DNA of 64,000 bases from Frateuria_A yonginensis (GTDB lineage: Bacteria > Pseudomonadota > Gammaproteobacteria > Xanthomonadales > Rhodanobacteraceae), in assembly GCF_037137055.1 (NCBI RefSeq), contig NZ_JBBBNY010000001.1, positions 558,001 to 622,000 of the forward strand, given 5' to 3'. A program made the position numbers and the translations under genes. Under the pieces are notes generated by a model. The model was not told the origin of the DNA, did no database searches, and saw only the letters and a program-made list of their open reading frames with translations. Shown here piece after piece: positions 42,378 through 51,888 of the stretch. The number at the start of each line of letters is the position of its first letter. The stretch's first letter is position 1.

Positions 42378-43558
42378 GGCGGGATACCTTCGTCGAGCTG
42401 CTGCGCCAGCAGCACCAGCGGATGCAGGGTCGGCAGGCCTGCGCCCCGCCCGGCGAGCCCGCCGGCCAGATGCATGCGGCAACCGATATTGGACGACAGC
42501 AGCGCCTGCGGCGCCAGCGCGACGGTGGCGTCGACCGTCGGCGCGCGCAGCCGGTCGGCGCGCTCGGGAAACTCCAGCAGGTGGCTGCCGGCCGCGCCGC
42601 AGCAGCCCGGCGGCAAGGTCGCCACGTCCAGTGCCGGCACGCGCTGCAGCAGGGTGCGCAACGCCTCGCCGCTGCGCGCCACGTTGAGCTGCGTGCAGGG
42701 CAGGTGCAGCGCCGTGCGCAGGGGCAGGGGGCGGAAGCGCAGGCGGTCCGCCCGTTCGTCCAGCAGGCGCCAGGCGTCGTCCACGGCGACGCCGGGCAAG
42801 GCGGCGCGCAATTGGCCGAGACAGCCCGGCGTCACGCTGACCAGCGTGTGGGCACCGCTGGCCTGCCAGGCGGCCCGGACGCGGCGCTCGGCGCGGGCGC
42901 TGCCGTGCACTTCGCCGCCGTGGGCATCCAGCGCGCCGCAACAGAAGGCCGGCAGCACGGTCACGGCGTAGCCCGCAGCCGTGAGCAGGGTGACGGCCGC
43001 CTGCTGTGCCTCGGCATCCCCCACGCTGCCGACGCAGCCGGGGAACAGCGCCACGCGCCCGGGTCCCGACGCGCCGCGCCGGGGCGGGTGGGCCGGCCCG
43101 TGCGTGGGCACGGCGACGGCGAGCGACAGGGCGCGACGCCACGCGGAACGGGCCGGTAGCCGGCGGGCGACCGGTCGCAGCCAGCGCGCCAGCCGGCCCG
43201 CGGCCCTCAGCCACGCCGGGCGCCTGGCGATCGCCAGCAGCGCGCGTGGCCTTCGCGGCGCGGGGCCGAGCAGGGCGCGCGTCTGCACCAGCAGTTCGCC
43301 GAAGCGGACCTGGGCCGGGCAGACCCGTTCGCAGCTCAGGCAGCCCAGGCAATGGTCGAGCGGCTCGCGGACCTGCGCGTCGAGCGGCGCGGCACCACGG
43401 GCCAGCGCCGCCGCGATCGCGATGCGCCCGCGCGGGGATTCGGCCTCGTTGCCGTCCAGCGCGTAGGTGGGGCAGACCGGCAGGCACAGGCCGCACTGCA
43501 CGCACTGGTCGGCCAGCGCGACGATGCGCTCGGACTTGTTCTCGGGCATGGAAGCCAT
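42374..43558 (-). CDS. (Fe-S)-binding protein, GlcF-like
   Basis: 394 residues. Two 4Fe-4S ferredoxin motifs occur at 19-29 (CVQCGLCLPVCP) and 69-80 (CLGCLSCERVCP). Two cysteine-rich CCG domains follow, with FCCGALDAHGG and PPGCCGAAGSH. This is the architecture of glycolate oxidase subunit GlcF and of lactate/glycerol-3-phosphate iron-sulfur subunits, but no FAD subunits adjoin it. It is coupled to coq7 by a four-base overlap. ATG 43558 is taken; an ATG three codons later is possible. Confidence 0.85.
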   Translation of the reverse strand: MASMPENKSERIVALADQCVQCGLCLPVCPTYALDGNEAESPRGRIAIAAALARGAAPLDAQVREPLDHCLGCLSCERVCPAQVRFGELLVQTRALLGPAPRRPRALLAIARRPAWLRAAGRLARWLRPVARRLPARSAWRRALSLAVAVPTHGPAHPPRRGASGPGRVALFPGCVGSVGDAEAQQAAVTLLTAAGYAVTVLPAFCCGALDAHGGEVHGSARAERRVRAAWQASGAHTLVSVTPGCLGQLRAALPGVAVDDAWRLLDERADRLRFRPLPLRTALHLPCTQLNVARSGEALRTLLQRVPALDVATLPPGCCGAAGSHLLEFPERADRLRAPTVDATVALAPQALLSSNIGCRMHLAGGLAGRGAGLPTLHPLVLLAQQLDEGIPP

Positions 43559-43597
43559 GCTATCATTGCCGACTCACAGCCGAGCCGACCGGCAGGC

Positions 43598-43627
43598 TTG
43601 CGCGATGGATGGCGGCTCCGCTACTAT
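43598..43627 (+). promoter_or_regulatory. putative sigma-70 promoter of rplM-rpsI
   Basis: TTGCGC at 43598 and TACTAT at 43622 are separated by 18 bases. This would give a leader of about 57 bases ahead of rplM, room for the autoregulatory structure known in other bacteria, though no specific structure was recognised. Confidence 0.4.
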
Positions 43628-43690
43628 CTCGCGCCTTTGTTCCACCGATTCCGCTTACCGCCCCCGTGGCGGCAGACAGGTATTCTTCTG

Positions 43691-44119
43691 ATGAAAACGT
43701 TCAGCGCCAAGCCGGAAAGCGTCAAGCGCGACTGGTACGTGGTCGACGCCACGGGCAAGACGCTCGGCCGTCTGTCCGCCGAGATCGCCCGCCGCCTGCG
43801 CGGCAAGCACAAGCCGGAGTTCACCCCGCACGTCGACACCGGCGACTACATCGTCGTGGTCAATGCACAGAAGGTGGCGGTCACCGGCGCCAAGCTGGAC
43901 GACAAGATGTACCACCGCTTCACCGGCTACGTCGGCAACCTCAAGACCATGAGCCTGAAGGACATGCTGGCCACGCACCCGGAGCGGGTGATCGAAATCG
44001 CCGTCAAGGGCATGCTGCCGAAGAACCCGCTGGGCCGCGCGATGTACCGCAAGCTCAAGGTCTACGGCGGCGCCGAGCATCCGCATACCGCCCAGCAGCC
44101 GCAGGCGCTGGAGATCTAA
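43691..44119 (+). CDS. rplM: 50S ribosomal protein L13
   Basis: 142 residues, normal length, beginning MKTFSAKPESVKRDWYVVDA. The signature VNAQKVAVTGAK and HPERVIEIAVKGMLPKNPLG is present. It assembles early on 23S rRNA. Followed eight bases later by rpsI, the universal pairing. The long frame upstream is antisense to the Fe-S gene. Confidence 0.98.
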   Translation: MKTFSAKPESVKRDWYVVDATGKTLGRLSAEIARRLRGKHKPEFTPHVDTGDYIVVVNAQKVAVTGAKLDDKMYHRFTGYVGNLKTMSLKDMLATHPERVIEIAVKGMLPKNPLGRAMYRKLKVYGGAEHPHTAQQPQALEI

Positions 44120-44127
44120 GGAAACCT

Positions 44128-44520
44128 ATGGCTATCCAGCAGAATTACGGCACCGGCCGCCGCAAGACCTCCGCCGCCCGCGTGTTCCTGCGCAAGGGCA
44201 GCGGTCAGATCGAAGTCAACGGCAAGCCGCTGGACCAGTTCTTCGGTCGCGAGACCTCGCGCATGATCGTGCGCCAGCCGCTCGAACTGACCCAGAGCAG
44301 CGACAAGTTCGACATCAAGGTGACGGTCGCCGGTGGCGGCATCACCGGCCAGGCCGGCGCCATCCGGCTCGGCATCGCCCGCGCGCTGGTCGAGTACGAC
44401 GAAACCCTCAAGTCGCAGCTGCGCAAGGCGGGCTTCGTCACCCGCGATGCCCGTGAGGTCGAGCGCAAGAAGGTTGGCCTGCACAAGGCCCGCCGTGCCA
44501 CCCAGTTCTCGAAGCGCTAA
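44128..44520 (+). CDS. rpsI: 30S ribosomal protein S9
   Basis: 130 residues. It begins MAIQQNYGTGRRKTSAARVF and ends ARRATQFSKR, the conserved tail that reaches the P-site tRNA. TAAGGA lies six bases upstream of the ATG. It is the second gene of the rplM-rpsI operon. Confidence 0.98.
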   Translation: MAIQQNYGTGRRKTSAARVFLRKGSGQIEVNGKPLDQFFGRETSRMIVRQPLELTQSSDKFDIKVTVAGGGITGQAGAIRLGIARALVEYDETLKSQLRKAGFVTRDAREVERKKVGLHKARRATQFSKR

Positions 44521-44574
44521 ACTGCGCTTCGAGGGGCGATGCGTCCGGTCAGAGCGCATCGTTCCGAAGGGTTT

Positions 44575-44648
44575 TGGGAGATCGTCTAACGGTAGGACAA
44601 CGGACTCTGACTCCGTTTATCTAGGTTCGAATCCTAGTCTCCCAGCCA
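44575..44648 (+). tRNA. tRNA-Gln (anticodon CTG)
   Basis: The 74-base sequence folds as a cloverleaf. The acceptor stem is TGGGAGA with TCTCCCA, the anticodon loop has ACTCTGACT giving anticodon CTG (reads CAG), and the T loop is GGTTCGAATCC. The terminal CCA is encoded (44646-44648). It sits 54 bases after rpsI and is followed by a terminator. Confidence 0.95.
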
Positions 44649-44652
44649 ACCG

Positions 44653-44683
44653 AAAAGGCCCGCCCACCGGCGGGCCTTTTTTT
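44653..44683 (+). terminator. rho-independent terminator after tRNA-Gln
   Basis: An eight-base GC stem (44657-44664 with 44669-44676), flanked by AAAA, closes a CACC loop and is followed by TTTTTTT. It ends the rplM-rpsI-tRNA unit. Confidence 0.9.
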
Positions 44684-44912
44684 GCATGGCCCACCGACTA
44701 AGCGTGGTGCGCAACCTGATCACAATTAGGAACCGGGTTGGCCGGGCGCAGCAAGTTGAGCCACGCGAGTTGAGCTAGGATGGTCCGCAGGCGCGTGCGG
44801 CCAGGCCACGATATAGGCGGTCGCAGCACCAACGGGGTCGGTTTGTATGTCGCGCGGAGGCGCAAGGCTCACTGGACAGCGAGTGTCGGATCCAGGAGCC
44901 AAGGGGTCGGGA

Positions 44913-46493
44913 ATGCTGAAGAGGGTCTGGGACAACGTCTGGGGCCAGCGCGTCATCGTCGCCCTCGGCTACGCGGCGGCCTATGGCTTGCTCCGCGAAG
45001 TTTCCATTTCCCAATGGATGCTTTTCAGCGGCTTTAGGCTTTGTGTGTTGATCTTGGTTCCTTACCGCTACTGGCCAGCTCTGGTGGCCGGCGAGTTGGT
45101 TCCACTCACTGTTCTCGGTATCCGCGACGGTGATCAGTTTGGTTGGTTGTGGTCGGCGAGCATGCTCCTGCCCCCCATAATGCTTGCTATGCCGATCGTC
45201 CGCTTCTTTCGGGAGCAACGGCGGCTGTTTCCTACGCGCACTACTACCAGCATGAGCGCGCTATTGCTGTGCGCGTTTTTAGTGTCGTTCGTCTGGGCGG
45301 CCCTAAACTACGGAACCTTTTCGTTGATAACGCTTCCGCCCGGTTATCACTTCAAGGCGGTCGGGGCCCAGTATTTTCTAGGTAATTACATTACCGTCCT
45401 CACCGTCGTGCCCCTTGCGCTCGCCGTACGGGAGGAATTGCTCAGCAGGCCCATCCGACAATTCTGGAGCAACTTCGCGGGGAGCCGCTTGGTGCTCGAA
45501 GCCGTGTCGCTTTTGCTGCCATCCCTGGCCCTGCTCGTGTGGCTGGCATCGGGTGCTACCGGAGACGCAAGCCAGGCGGCGCGCATGGCCATGTTTTTTC
45601 CCGTGGCATGGTTGTCACTCCGCCATGGTTGGCGCGGAGCGGCTGTCGGCGGCACCGCAGCCAGCATCGCCGTAATGCTCACCATGCCGGATCGACATGA
45701 CGAGAACACCATGCAAGCGGAGGCGTTCATCGCTTTCGCGGTGACCACGATGCTCCTGTTCGGCGCGCGGATCGCCGCCCTGCACAGGAGCAAGGAGCAG
45801 AAACACATGGACGCGCGCCTGGCGCTCGCGGTGGCGCAACGCAACGTCTATCTCGGTGAGCTGCAGCTGCGGGAGACATCCCGCGCCCTGGAGGAAATGA
45901 GCGCCGCCATCCAGACGTCCTACACGCAACTGCTCGGACGCACGCGGTCGCTGCTTCCCGGAACCGACGAGCGCAACTACTACCGCGACGCCATCGTCGC
46001 CCAGCACCAGATCCGTCGCCTCGCCGACTCCCTTCATCCCCTGGCCTGGCGGGAGCGCGGATTGCCCGCTGCATTGCAGGACGGAGCCATCCCGGGCGCG
46101 CTGGACGAGGCGGGCCTCGTCTACTGGTGCGACATCCAGGGCAAAGGCCTGGACCAGCTCTCGATGGGCGTCCAGATGACCCTTTACCGCCTGGCGTTGG
46201 AGGCGATCGCCTATACCTGCGCGAAACGCAACGTCAGCACCGTGCGCCTGCGGCTGCGCGGAGGGACGTTCCGTGGCCGCCGCTGGGCCGTCCTCTGTGT
46301 CGATGGCGAAGTCGACTACGAACGCCTGGCCCACGTGCGCTGGGACGAGGTCTCGTCGGCCCTCGGCTGTGGAGGCCTGGATCTGGGGGCGATCAAGGAT
46401 CGCGCCCTGATCTTCGAAGGCAGGGTGCACGTGCGCTCCCTCGCGAACGGCAACCGCATCAGCATGATCGTTTTCGAGCCTGCCGCAGCCTGA
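44913..46493 (+). CDS. MASE1-domain membrane protein with degenerate kinase-like C-terminus
   Basis: 526 residues. Residues 1-290 form a MASE1 membrane sensor with about eight helices (YGLLREVSISQWMLFSGFR, YRYWPALVAGE, FFPVAWLSLRHGWRGAA). Residues 330-526 resemble HisKA_3/HATPase proteins: DSLHPLAWRERGLPAALQ and MTLYRLALEAIAYTCAK align with the dimerisation helix and N box. The N-box Asn and the Gly-rich boxes are not seen, so it probably does not bind ATP normally. Start 44913 has AAGGGG seven bases upstream; 44847 is an alternative. The first half is AT-richer than neighbours. No response regulator adjoins. Confidence 0.75.
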   Translation: MLKRVWDNVWGQRVIVALGYAAAYGLLREVSISQWMLFSGFRLCVLILVPYRYWPALVAGELVPLTVLGIRDGDQFGWLWSASMLLPPIMLAMPIVRFFREQRRLFPTRTTTSMSALLLCAFLVSFVWAALNYGTFSLITLPPGYHFKAVGAQYFLGNYITVLTVVPLALAVREELLSRPIRQFWSNFAGSRLVLEAVSLLLPSLALLVWLASGATGDASQAARMAMFFPVAWLSLRHGWRGAAVGGTAASIAVMLTMPDRHDENTMQAEAFIAFAVTTMLLFGARIAALHRSKEQKHMDARLALAVAQRNVYLGELQLRETSRALEEMSAAIQTSYTQLLGRTRSLLPGTDERNYYRDAIVAQHQIRRLADSLHPLAWRERGLPAALQDGAIPGALDEAGLVYWCDIQGKGLDQLSMGVQMTLYRLALEAIAYTCAKRNVSTVRLRLRGGTFRGRRWAVLCVDGEVDYERLAHVRWDEVSSALGCGGLDLGAIKDRALIFEGRVHVRSLANGNRISMIVFEPAAA

Positions 46494-46660
46494 AACACCG
46501 GCCGTCTCTCCGGGGGACGGCCGCTGGCGGGCGAGGCCGGTCTGTAGCGAAGGGCTTTCGCCCCGGATGCGGGGCGGTCACCGCCGCAGCAACGGGCAGG
46601 CTCCCGCGCGCGTGTGCGTCGCCTAAGGCTGTGGGCGTAACATGGTCCATTTCCCCGGGC

Positions 46661-48553
46661 ATGATCTCCATGACCTCGCCGACCGAGAATCCAGCTCATC
46701 CGGGCGTGCGCCTGGAAGGCAGCACCGATGCGCTGCCGCTGTTCCCTTCGCTGTCCATCAGCCTCGATGCCGCCCGCATGCCGCGGCGCTCCACCCTGGT
46801 GGACCGTCGCGTACTGCGCATCACCCTGGTCGCGCTCGTGCTGGGTGTGGTGGCGGCGTTCATCGCGCAGGTGCTGACCGCCTTGATCGGCCTGGTCACC
46901 AATCTCGCGTTCTACGGCCGCTGGTCCACCGCCTTCTCCTCGCCGGCCGGCCATCACCTGGGTCCCTGGGTGATCGTGGTCCCGGTGATCGGCGGCCTGC
47001 TGGTGGGCGCGATGGCGCGCTGGGGCTCGCGCGCCATCCGCGGCCACGGCATTCCCGAGGCCATGGAGCAGGTCCTGCTCAACGAATCGAAGATCCCGCC
47101 GCGGATCACCTTCCTCAAGCCGGTGTCGTCGGCGATCGCGATCGGCACGGGCGGGCCGTTCGGCGCAGAGGGCCCGATCATCGCGACAGGTGGCGCGCTG
47201 GGCTCGTTCATCGGCCAGCTGTTGCGGGTGACCGGCGGGGAACGCAAGGTGCTGCTAGCCGCGGGCGCGGCGGCCGGCATGGCCGCGGTGTTCGGATCGC
47301 CCGTGGCGGCGGTGGTGCTGGCGGTGGAGCTGCTGCTGTTCGAACTGCGTCCGCGCTCGCTGATCCCGGTGGCGCTGTCCACCGTGGCGGCCACGGCGGT
47401 GCGCTACGCCCTGCAAGGCACCGCGCCCGTCTTCGCGATGCCGCCGCTGGCCGAGCCCGGGGCGGTCGCGCTGGCCTGCTACGTGGGCGTGGGCGCGTTG
47501 CTGGGCCTGATCAGCGTGGGCGTCACGCGGATCGTGTACGGCGTCGAGGACGCCTTCGAGAAGCTGCCCGTCCACTGGATGTGGTGGCCGGCGCTGGGCG
47601 GCATCGCGGTGGGCGTGGTCGGCTACTTCGCGCCGCTTACGCTCGGCGTGGGCTACACCAACATCGAGGACATCGTCAGCGGGCAATTCACCCTGCACGC
47701 GCTGTTCTTCCTGTGCGTGATGAAGTTCATCTCCTGGTCGATCGCGCTGGGCAGCGGCACTTCCGGCGGTACGCTCGCGCCGCTGTTCACCATCGGTGGG
47801 GCGCTGGGTGCGCTGATGGGCATCGGGCTCGCGGCGATCGCGCCGCAGTATGGCATCGATCCGCGCATCGCCGGCCTGGTCGGCATGGCGGCGATCTTCG
47901 CGGGTGCCTCGCGCGCCCTGCTCACGGCCGTGGTGTTCGCCTTCGAGACCACCGGCCAGCCGGCCGGGCTGCTGCCGCTGCTGGGCGGCTGCACCGCGGC
48001 CTACCTGATCTCCGCGCTGATGATGCGCAACACCATCATGACCGAGAAGATCGCCCGCCGTGGCGTGCGCGTGCCGGCCGAATACGCGGCCGATTACCTG
48101 GAGCAGATCGCGGTGGGCGATGCCTGCTCGCGCGACGTGGTCACCCTGCGGGCCGATCAGACCCTCGGCGAGGTGCGCCGCTGGCTGGGCGAAGGCTCGC
48201 CGCAGTCGCAGCACCAGGGCTTCCCGGTGGTGGACGCGCAGAACCGGGTGCAGGGCGTGCTGACCCGGCGTAGCCTGCTCGACCCGCAGTGGTCCTACAC
48301 GCTGACCCTCGGCGACCTGGTGACCCGCGCCCCGATCGTGGTGAAGGAGGACCACTCCCTGCGCGAAGCCGCCGACCACATGGTCGCCGAGCAGGTCGGT
48401 CGCCTGGTCGTGGTGAGCAGGGAGGCGCCGCACACGATGGTGGGCATCATCACCCGTGGCGACCTGCTCAGCGCGCACGCGCGACGCCTGCACGAGGCGC
48501 GCGAGGCGAAGCGCCACCTGCGCATCGGCCGCCGCGGCATGCGGACCGCCTGA
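46661..48553 (+). CDS. ClC-family chloride channel/antiporter with CBS pair
   Basis: 630 residues. The chloride-pathway motifs are GTGGPFGAEGPI and GSGTSGG; the gating-Glu block is the first. Ten or more hydrophobic helices run from 55 to 455. Residues 480-615 hold two CBS domains (VVDAQNRVQGVLTRRSL and MVAEQVGRLVVVS), which in ClC proteins bind nucleotides and regulate gating. Start is uncertain between ATG 46661 and ATG 46670. Whether it is a channel or a Cl-/H+ antiporter is not decided. Confidence 0.9.
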   Translation: MISMTSPTENPAHPGVRLEGSTDALPLFPSLSISLDAARMPRRSTLVDRRVLRITLVALVLGVVAAFIAQVLTALIGLVTNLAFYGRWSTAFSSPAGHHLGPWVIVVPVIGGLLVGAMARWGSRAIRGHGIPEAMEQVLLNESKIPPRITFLKPVSSAIAIGTGGPFGAEGPIIATGGALGSFIGQLLRVTGGERKVLLAAGAAAGMAAVFGSPVAAVVLAVELLLFELRPRSLIPVALSTVAATAVRYALQGTAPVFAMPPLAEPGAVALACYVGVGALLGLISVGVTRIVYGVEDAFEKLPVHWMWWPALGGIAVGVVGYFAPLTLGVGYTNIEDIVSGQFTLHALFFLCVMKFISWSIALGSGTSGGTLAPLFTIGGALGALMGIGLAAIAPQYGIDPRIAGLVGMAAIFAGASRALLTAVVFAFETTGQPAGLLPLLGGCTAAYLISALMMRNTIMTEKIARRGVRVPAEYAADYLEQIAVGDACSRDVVTLRADQTLGEVRRWLGEGSPQSQHQGFPVVDAQNRVQGVLTRRSLLDPQWSYTLTLGDLVTRAPIVVKEDHSLREAADHMVAEQVGRLVVVSREAPHTMVGIITRGDLLSAHARRLHEAREAKRHLRIGRRGMRTA

Positions 48554-48587
48554 GGCGCGGCGGCGCTCCCTCGCCGGAGGGGGCGAC

Positions 48588-49226
48588 CTATATCTCCTTG
48601 TCGCCGACCAGCACGATGTCGGCCGGGCGGCGCGCGAACAGGCCGACGGTGACGATGCCGGGGATCTGGTTCAGTTCGGTCTCCAGCCCGACCGGATCGG
48701 TGATCTGCCAACCGTGCACGTCGATCACCCAGTTGCCGTTGTCGGTCACCACGCCGTCGCGCCACACCGGCTGCCCGCCGCGCTTGACGATCTCGCGGCC
48801 GACCAGGCTGCGCGCCATCGGAATGACCTCGATCGGCAGCGGGAACTTGCCCAGCAGGTTCACGCGCTTGCTCGAATCGATGATGCAGACGAACCGGCTG
48901 CTGGCCTCGGCGATGATCTTCTCGCGCGTCAGCGCGGCACCGCCGCCCTTGATCAGTCGCTTGTGCGCATCGCACTCGTCGGCGCCGTCGACGTAGAGCG
49001 AGAGCGGGCCGGTGGCGTTGAGGTCCAGCACCGGGATACCGTGTTTCCTGAGCAGCGCGGTCGATTGCTCGGAGCTCGACACCGCACCGTTGATGCGCTG
49101 CCTGATGCCGGCCAGCGCCTCGATGAAATAGGCGACCGTCGAGCCGGTACCGACGCCGACGATGGCGCCGTCCTCGACGTAGCGGATGGCGGCCTCGCCG
49201 GCGAGGCGCTTTTCGTTGGTGCTCAT
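48588..49226 (-). CDS. rpiA: ribose-5-phosphate isomerase A
   Basis: 212 residues. It interconverts ribose-5-phosphate and ribulose-5-phosphate in the pentose phosphate pathway. The catalytic stretches are VGVGTGSTVAYFIEAL, SSSEQSTALL, DGADECD (catalytic Asp) and KGGGAALTREKIIA, of the A type. It converges on the ClC gene and precedes the EVE gene in the opposite direction set. Confidence 0.96.
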   Translation of the reverse strand: MSTNEKRLAGEAAIRYVEDGAIVGVGTGSTVAYFIEALAGIRQRINGAVSSSEQSTALLRKHGIPVLDLNATGPLSLYVDGADECDAHKRLIKGGGAALTREKIIAEASSRFVCIIDSSKRVNLLGKFPLPIEVIPMARSLVGREIVKRGGQPVWRDGVVTDNGNWVIDVHGWQITDPVGLETELNQIPGIVTVGLFARRPADIVLVGDKEI

Positions 49227-49286
49227 GGGACCTTCCTCAGGGCTTCTGCACCTCTGCCCGCGGTCGCGGGAAGAGGGGTTTTCGTG

Positions 49287-49750
<464 letters not shown>

Positions 49751-49754
<4 letters not shown>

Positions 49755-50356
49755 GGCTCGTCTTCCGTGTGGCAGTCGATCAGCTCGCGGTCGGTGGCGA
49801 CGAAGTCCAGCGGCACGTCCCACGGCTCGGGCTCGATGGCGGGCAGCTCCTGGAAATCGTAGGCGACGCCGACCAGCAGCGGTTCGGTCGGGCGCACCTG
49901 GTCCTTGAGGAAGCCGAAGCTGCGGTCGTACCAGCCGCCGCCGTAGCCCAGCCGGTGGCCGCTGCGGTCGAAGCCGAGCAACGGCACCAGCACCAGGTCG
50001 AGCTGGAAGGGCGCGAACCATTCGCCCGGCGCCACCGGTTCCGGGATGCCGTAGCGGTTGGGCTGCACCGGGTCGCCGGCCGACCAGGGCGCGAAGCGCA
50101 GCTGGCGGTCGTCGCCCAGCATCGGCAGCAGGAAGCGCTGGCCGCGCGCGGCCAGCGGTGGGATCACCAGGTTCAGCGGCAGCTCGCCGTCGCAGGCCCA
50201 GTAGCCGGCCACGCGGGCGTCGGTGTGGTACTCGGGGAGTTGCTCGAGGCTGCGCCGCAGGCCCTGGGCGGCGGCGATGCGCTGGGCGGGGGTGAGCGCC
50301 CGTCGGCGGTCGGCGAGATGCTGGCGCAGTTCGCGGCGTTGGGCGGTGGCGTCCAC
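49751..50356 (-). CDS. 5-formyltetrahydrofolate cyclo-ligase
   Basis: 201 residues. It converts 5-formyl-THF to 5,10-methenyl-THF with ATP. The family blocks are RRELRQHLADRR at the N-terminus, PLLGFDRSGHRLGYGGGWYDR (ATP/substrate loop) and LVGVAYDFQ. GTG 50356 is chosen because it starts right before this region and AGGAG is about ten bases upstream; the frame opens 40 codons earlier over the 6S RNA. It lies downstream of 6S RNA, as ygfA does in E. coli. Confidence 0.9.
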
Positions 50357-50449
50357 GTTCGCGCATCTCCTGTTGGGCCGGCGCCGGGGGCGCGGCTCGC
50401 GCATCCGGTCGGCGTTGCCTGCAACGTCGGCCGGATACGGGAAAGGGGT

Positions 50450-50638
50450 GGCGTCAACCGCGATGCCGCTGCCCACCGAACGACCTTGATCCCTTTGGAT
50501 CAGGTGGGAGGGCTACGTGGCCTTCGAGGCTTTCCGCTCGCGGCGGACATGCACAACAGCCACGTGAAGCCGACCCGGGGTCGTATGTAGGAACAAGGCA
50601 AATGTAAGAGTGTGCTGGCGCACACCGCAGAAAACGCC
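50450..50638 (-). ncRNA. ssrS: 6S RNA
   Basis: The 189-base interval between zapA and the cyclo-ligase gene is the standard 6S RNA locus. On the minus strand it contains CTGATCCAAAGGGATCAAGG followed by TGGGCAGCGGCATC, very like the E. coli 6S 3' half. The ends can pair: 5' GGCGT and GCGGTG with 3' CATCGC and ACGCC, forming the closing stem. 6S RNA binds sigma-70 RNA polymerase. Ends are estimated from this pairing and may be off by a few bases. Confidence 0.8.
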
Positions 50639-50643
50639 GGGGA

Positions 50644-50967
50644 CTATCTTACCGGCGCGTCCAGTGCGGCTTCAAGCTTGCGACGCAACGCGGCCAGCCC
50701 CTCGGTCACGCTGCGATCAGCTCCATCGTGCTGCTTGCGCAGCGCCAGGAACTCGTGGGCGATGCTGATCGCCGCGAGCACCGCCAGCCGGTCGAAGCCG
50801 GGGGCCTTGGCGTTGGCGCGCAGCTCGCGCATCTTGCGGTCCAAATAGGCCGCCGCCTCCAGCAGGCCCTCGCGTTCCTCCGGCGCGCACGCGATCAGGA
50901 ACTCGCGGTCGATCAAGCGCAGCGCGACCGGCTCGGTCGCGGACGGGCTGGTGGGTGCGGTGCTCAT
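50644..50967 (-). CDS. zapA: cell division protein ZapA
   Basis: 107 residues. ZapA binds FtsZ and stabilises the Z ring. It begins after a short flexible tail with VALRLIDREFLIACAPEERE and contains AAAYLDRKMRELR and AISIAHEFLALR, the family hallmarks, with a C-terminal coiled coil. It is 1 base downstream of the ZapB-like gene and directly upstream of 6S RNA. Confidence 0.92.
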   Translation of the reverse strand: MSTAPTSPSATEPVALRLIDREFLIACAPEEREGLLEAAAYLDRKMRELRANAKAPGFDRLAVLAAISIAHEFLALRKQHDGADRSVTEGLAALRRKLEAALDAPVR

Positions 50968-50968
50968 G

Positions 50969-51193
50969 TCAGCCGTTGTTCTCGAGCGCCTTCAGGCGCT
51001 GGATCATCGCCTCGACGCGGGTGCGCGCCTGGTCGTTGCGCGCCATCAGCCCGGCGCGTTCGTTGGCCAGCTGTTCCTGGCTGTGACGCAGGCTGCGATT
51101 CTCCTCCTGCAGCCGGCGGACCAGATCCAGCAGGCGGTCGAGCTGCTGGCTCAGGGCTTCCAGTTCGTGCCGGGCGGGATCGGGCGTGCTCAT
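50969..51193 (-). CDS. TIGR02449-family ZapB-like coiled-coil protein
   Basis: 74 residues forming one long coiled coil (LEALSQQLDRLLDLVRRLQE, then heptads to the end). It matches the small TIGR02449 proteins that sit next to zapA in gammaproteobacteria and are probably ZapA partners in cell division. Start ATG 51193; it precedes zapA with one base between. Confidence 0.85.
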   Translation of the reverse strand: MSTPDPARHELEALSQQLDRLLDLVRRLQEENRSLRHSQEQLANERAGLMARNDQARTRVEAMIQRLKALENNG

Positions 51194-51324
51194 GGCGTGA
51201 AACTATAGCAAGGGAAACCGGGCCCGGGGCGAGCACGGCGTCACCGCTCGCCGCGGGGTGCGACCTCCGCGGCGCTGGCCGGGGCTGGATTAGACTGGGC
51301 ACCCCGAATCCCCCGGAGATCGCC

Positions 51325-51888
51325 ATGACCGCCCCCGACCTGGTCGGCTACGACGAACTGGACGCCGCCCTGGTGCGCCTGCGCCTGGGCGCGGATGCCA
51401 GCGAGCTGCACGGCTCGCTGTGCGGCTTCCTGGCCGGCGGCGGCGCGCTGGGTCGCCAGCCGCTGCTCGCCGTGCTGCAGTTCGAGGACAGGGACACCAC
51501 GGCCTCGGCGCCCGACCAGGCCCTGCTGGCGCGCCTGGCCACGCAGACCCGCCAGGAGCTGGATGACCCGGAACTGGGCTTCGAGCCGCTGCTGCCGGCC
51601 GACGACCGCCCGCTGCCGGAACGGGCGGAGGCGCTGGTGGAATGGTGCCGCGGCTTCCTCGGCGGCTTCGGACTGGCCGGCGCCGGCGCGCACGGCAAGT
51701 TGTCCGACGAGGCGCAGGAGATCCTGCGCGACCTGTCCACCATCGCCAGTTCGGCGTTCGACTTCGGCGACCAGGGCGAGGACGAGGACGCGCTGATCGA
51801 AGTGCACGAGTTCGTGCGCGTGGGCGCGATGCTGCTCTACACCGAATGCCAGGGCGTACGGCGCCAGGCGGGCGATACCCTGCATTGA
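51325..51888 (+). CDS. UPF0149 family protein (YgfB-like)
   Basis: 187 residues. ELHGSLCGFLAGGGAL and WCRGFLGGFG are the YgfB/UPF0149 signatures. In Pseudomonas YgfB affects expression of a beta-lactamase regulon, but in general its role is unknown. GGAGATCGCC precedes ATG 51325. It overlaps pepP by four bases, matching the E. coli ygfB-pepP pair. Confidence 0.93.
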   Translation: MTAPDLVGYDELDAALVRLRLGADASELHGSLCGFLAGGGALGRQPLLAVLQFEDRDTTASAPDQALLARLATQTRQELDDPELGFEPLLPADDRPLPERAEALVEWCRGFLGGFGLAGAGAHGKLSDEAQEILRDLSTIASSAFDFGDQGEDEDALIEVHEFVRVGAMLLYTECQGVRRQAGDTLH

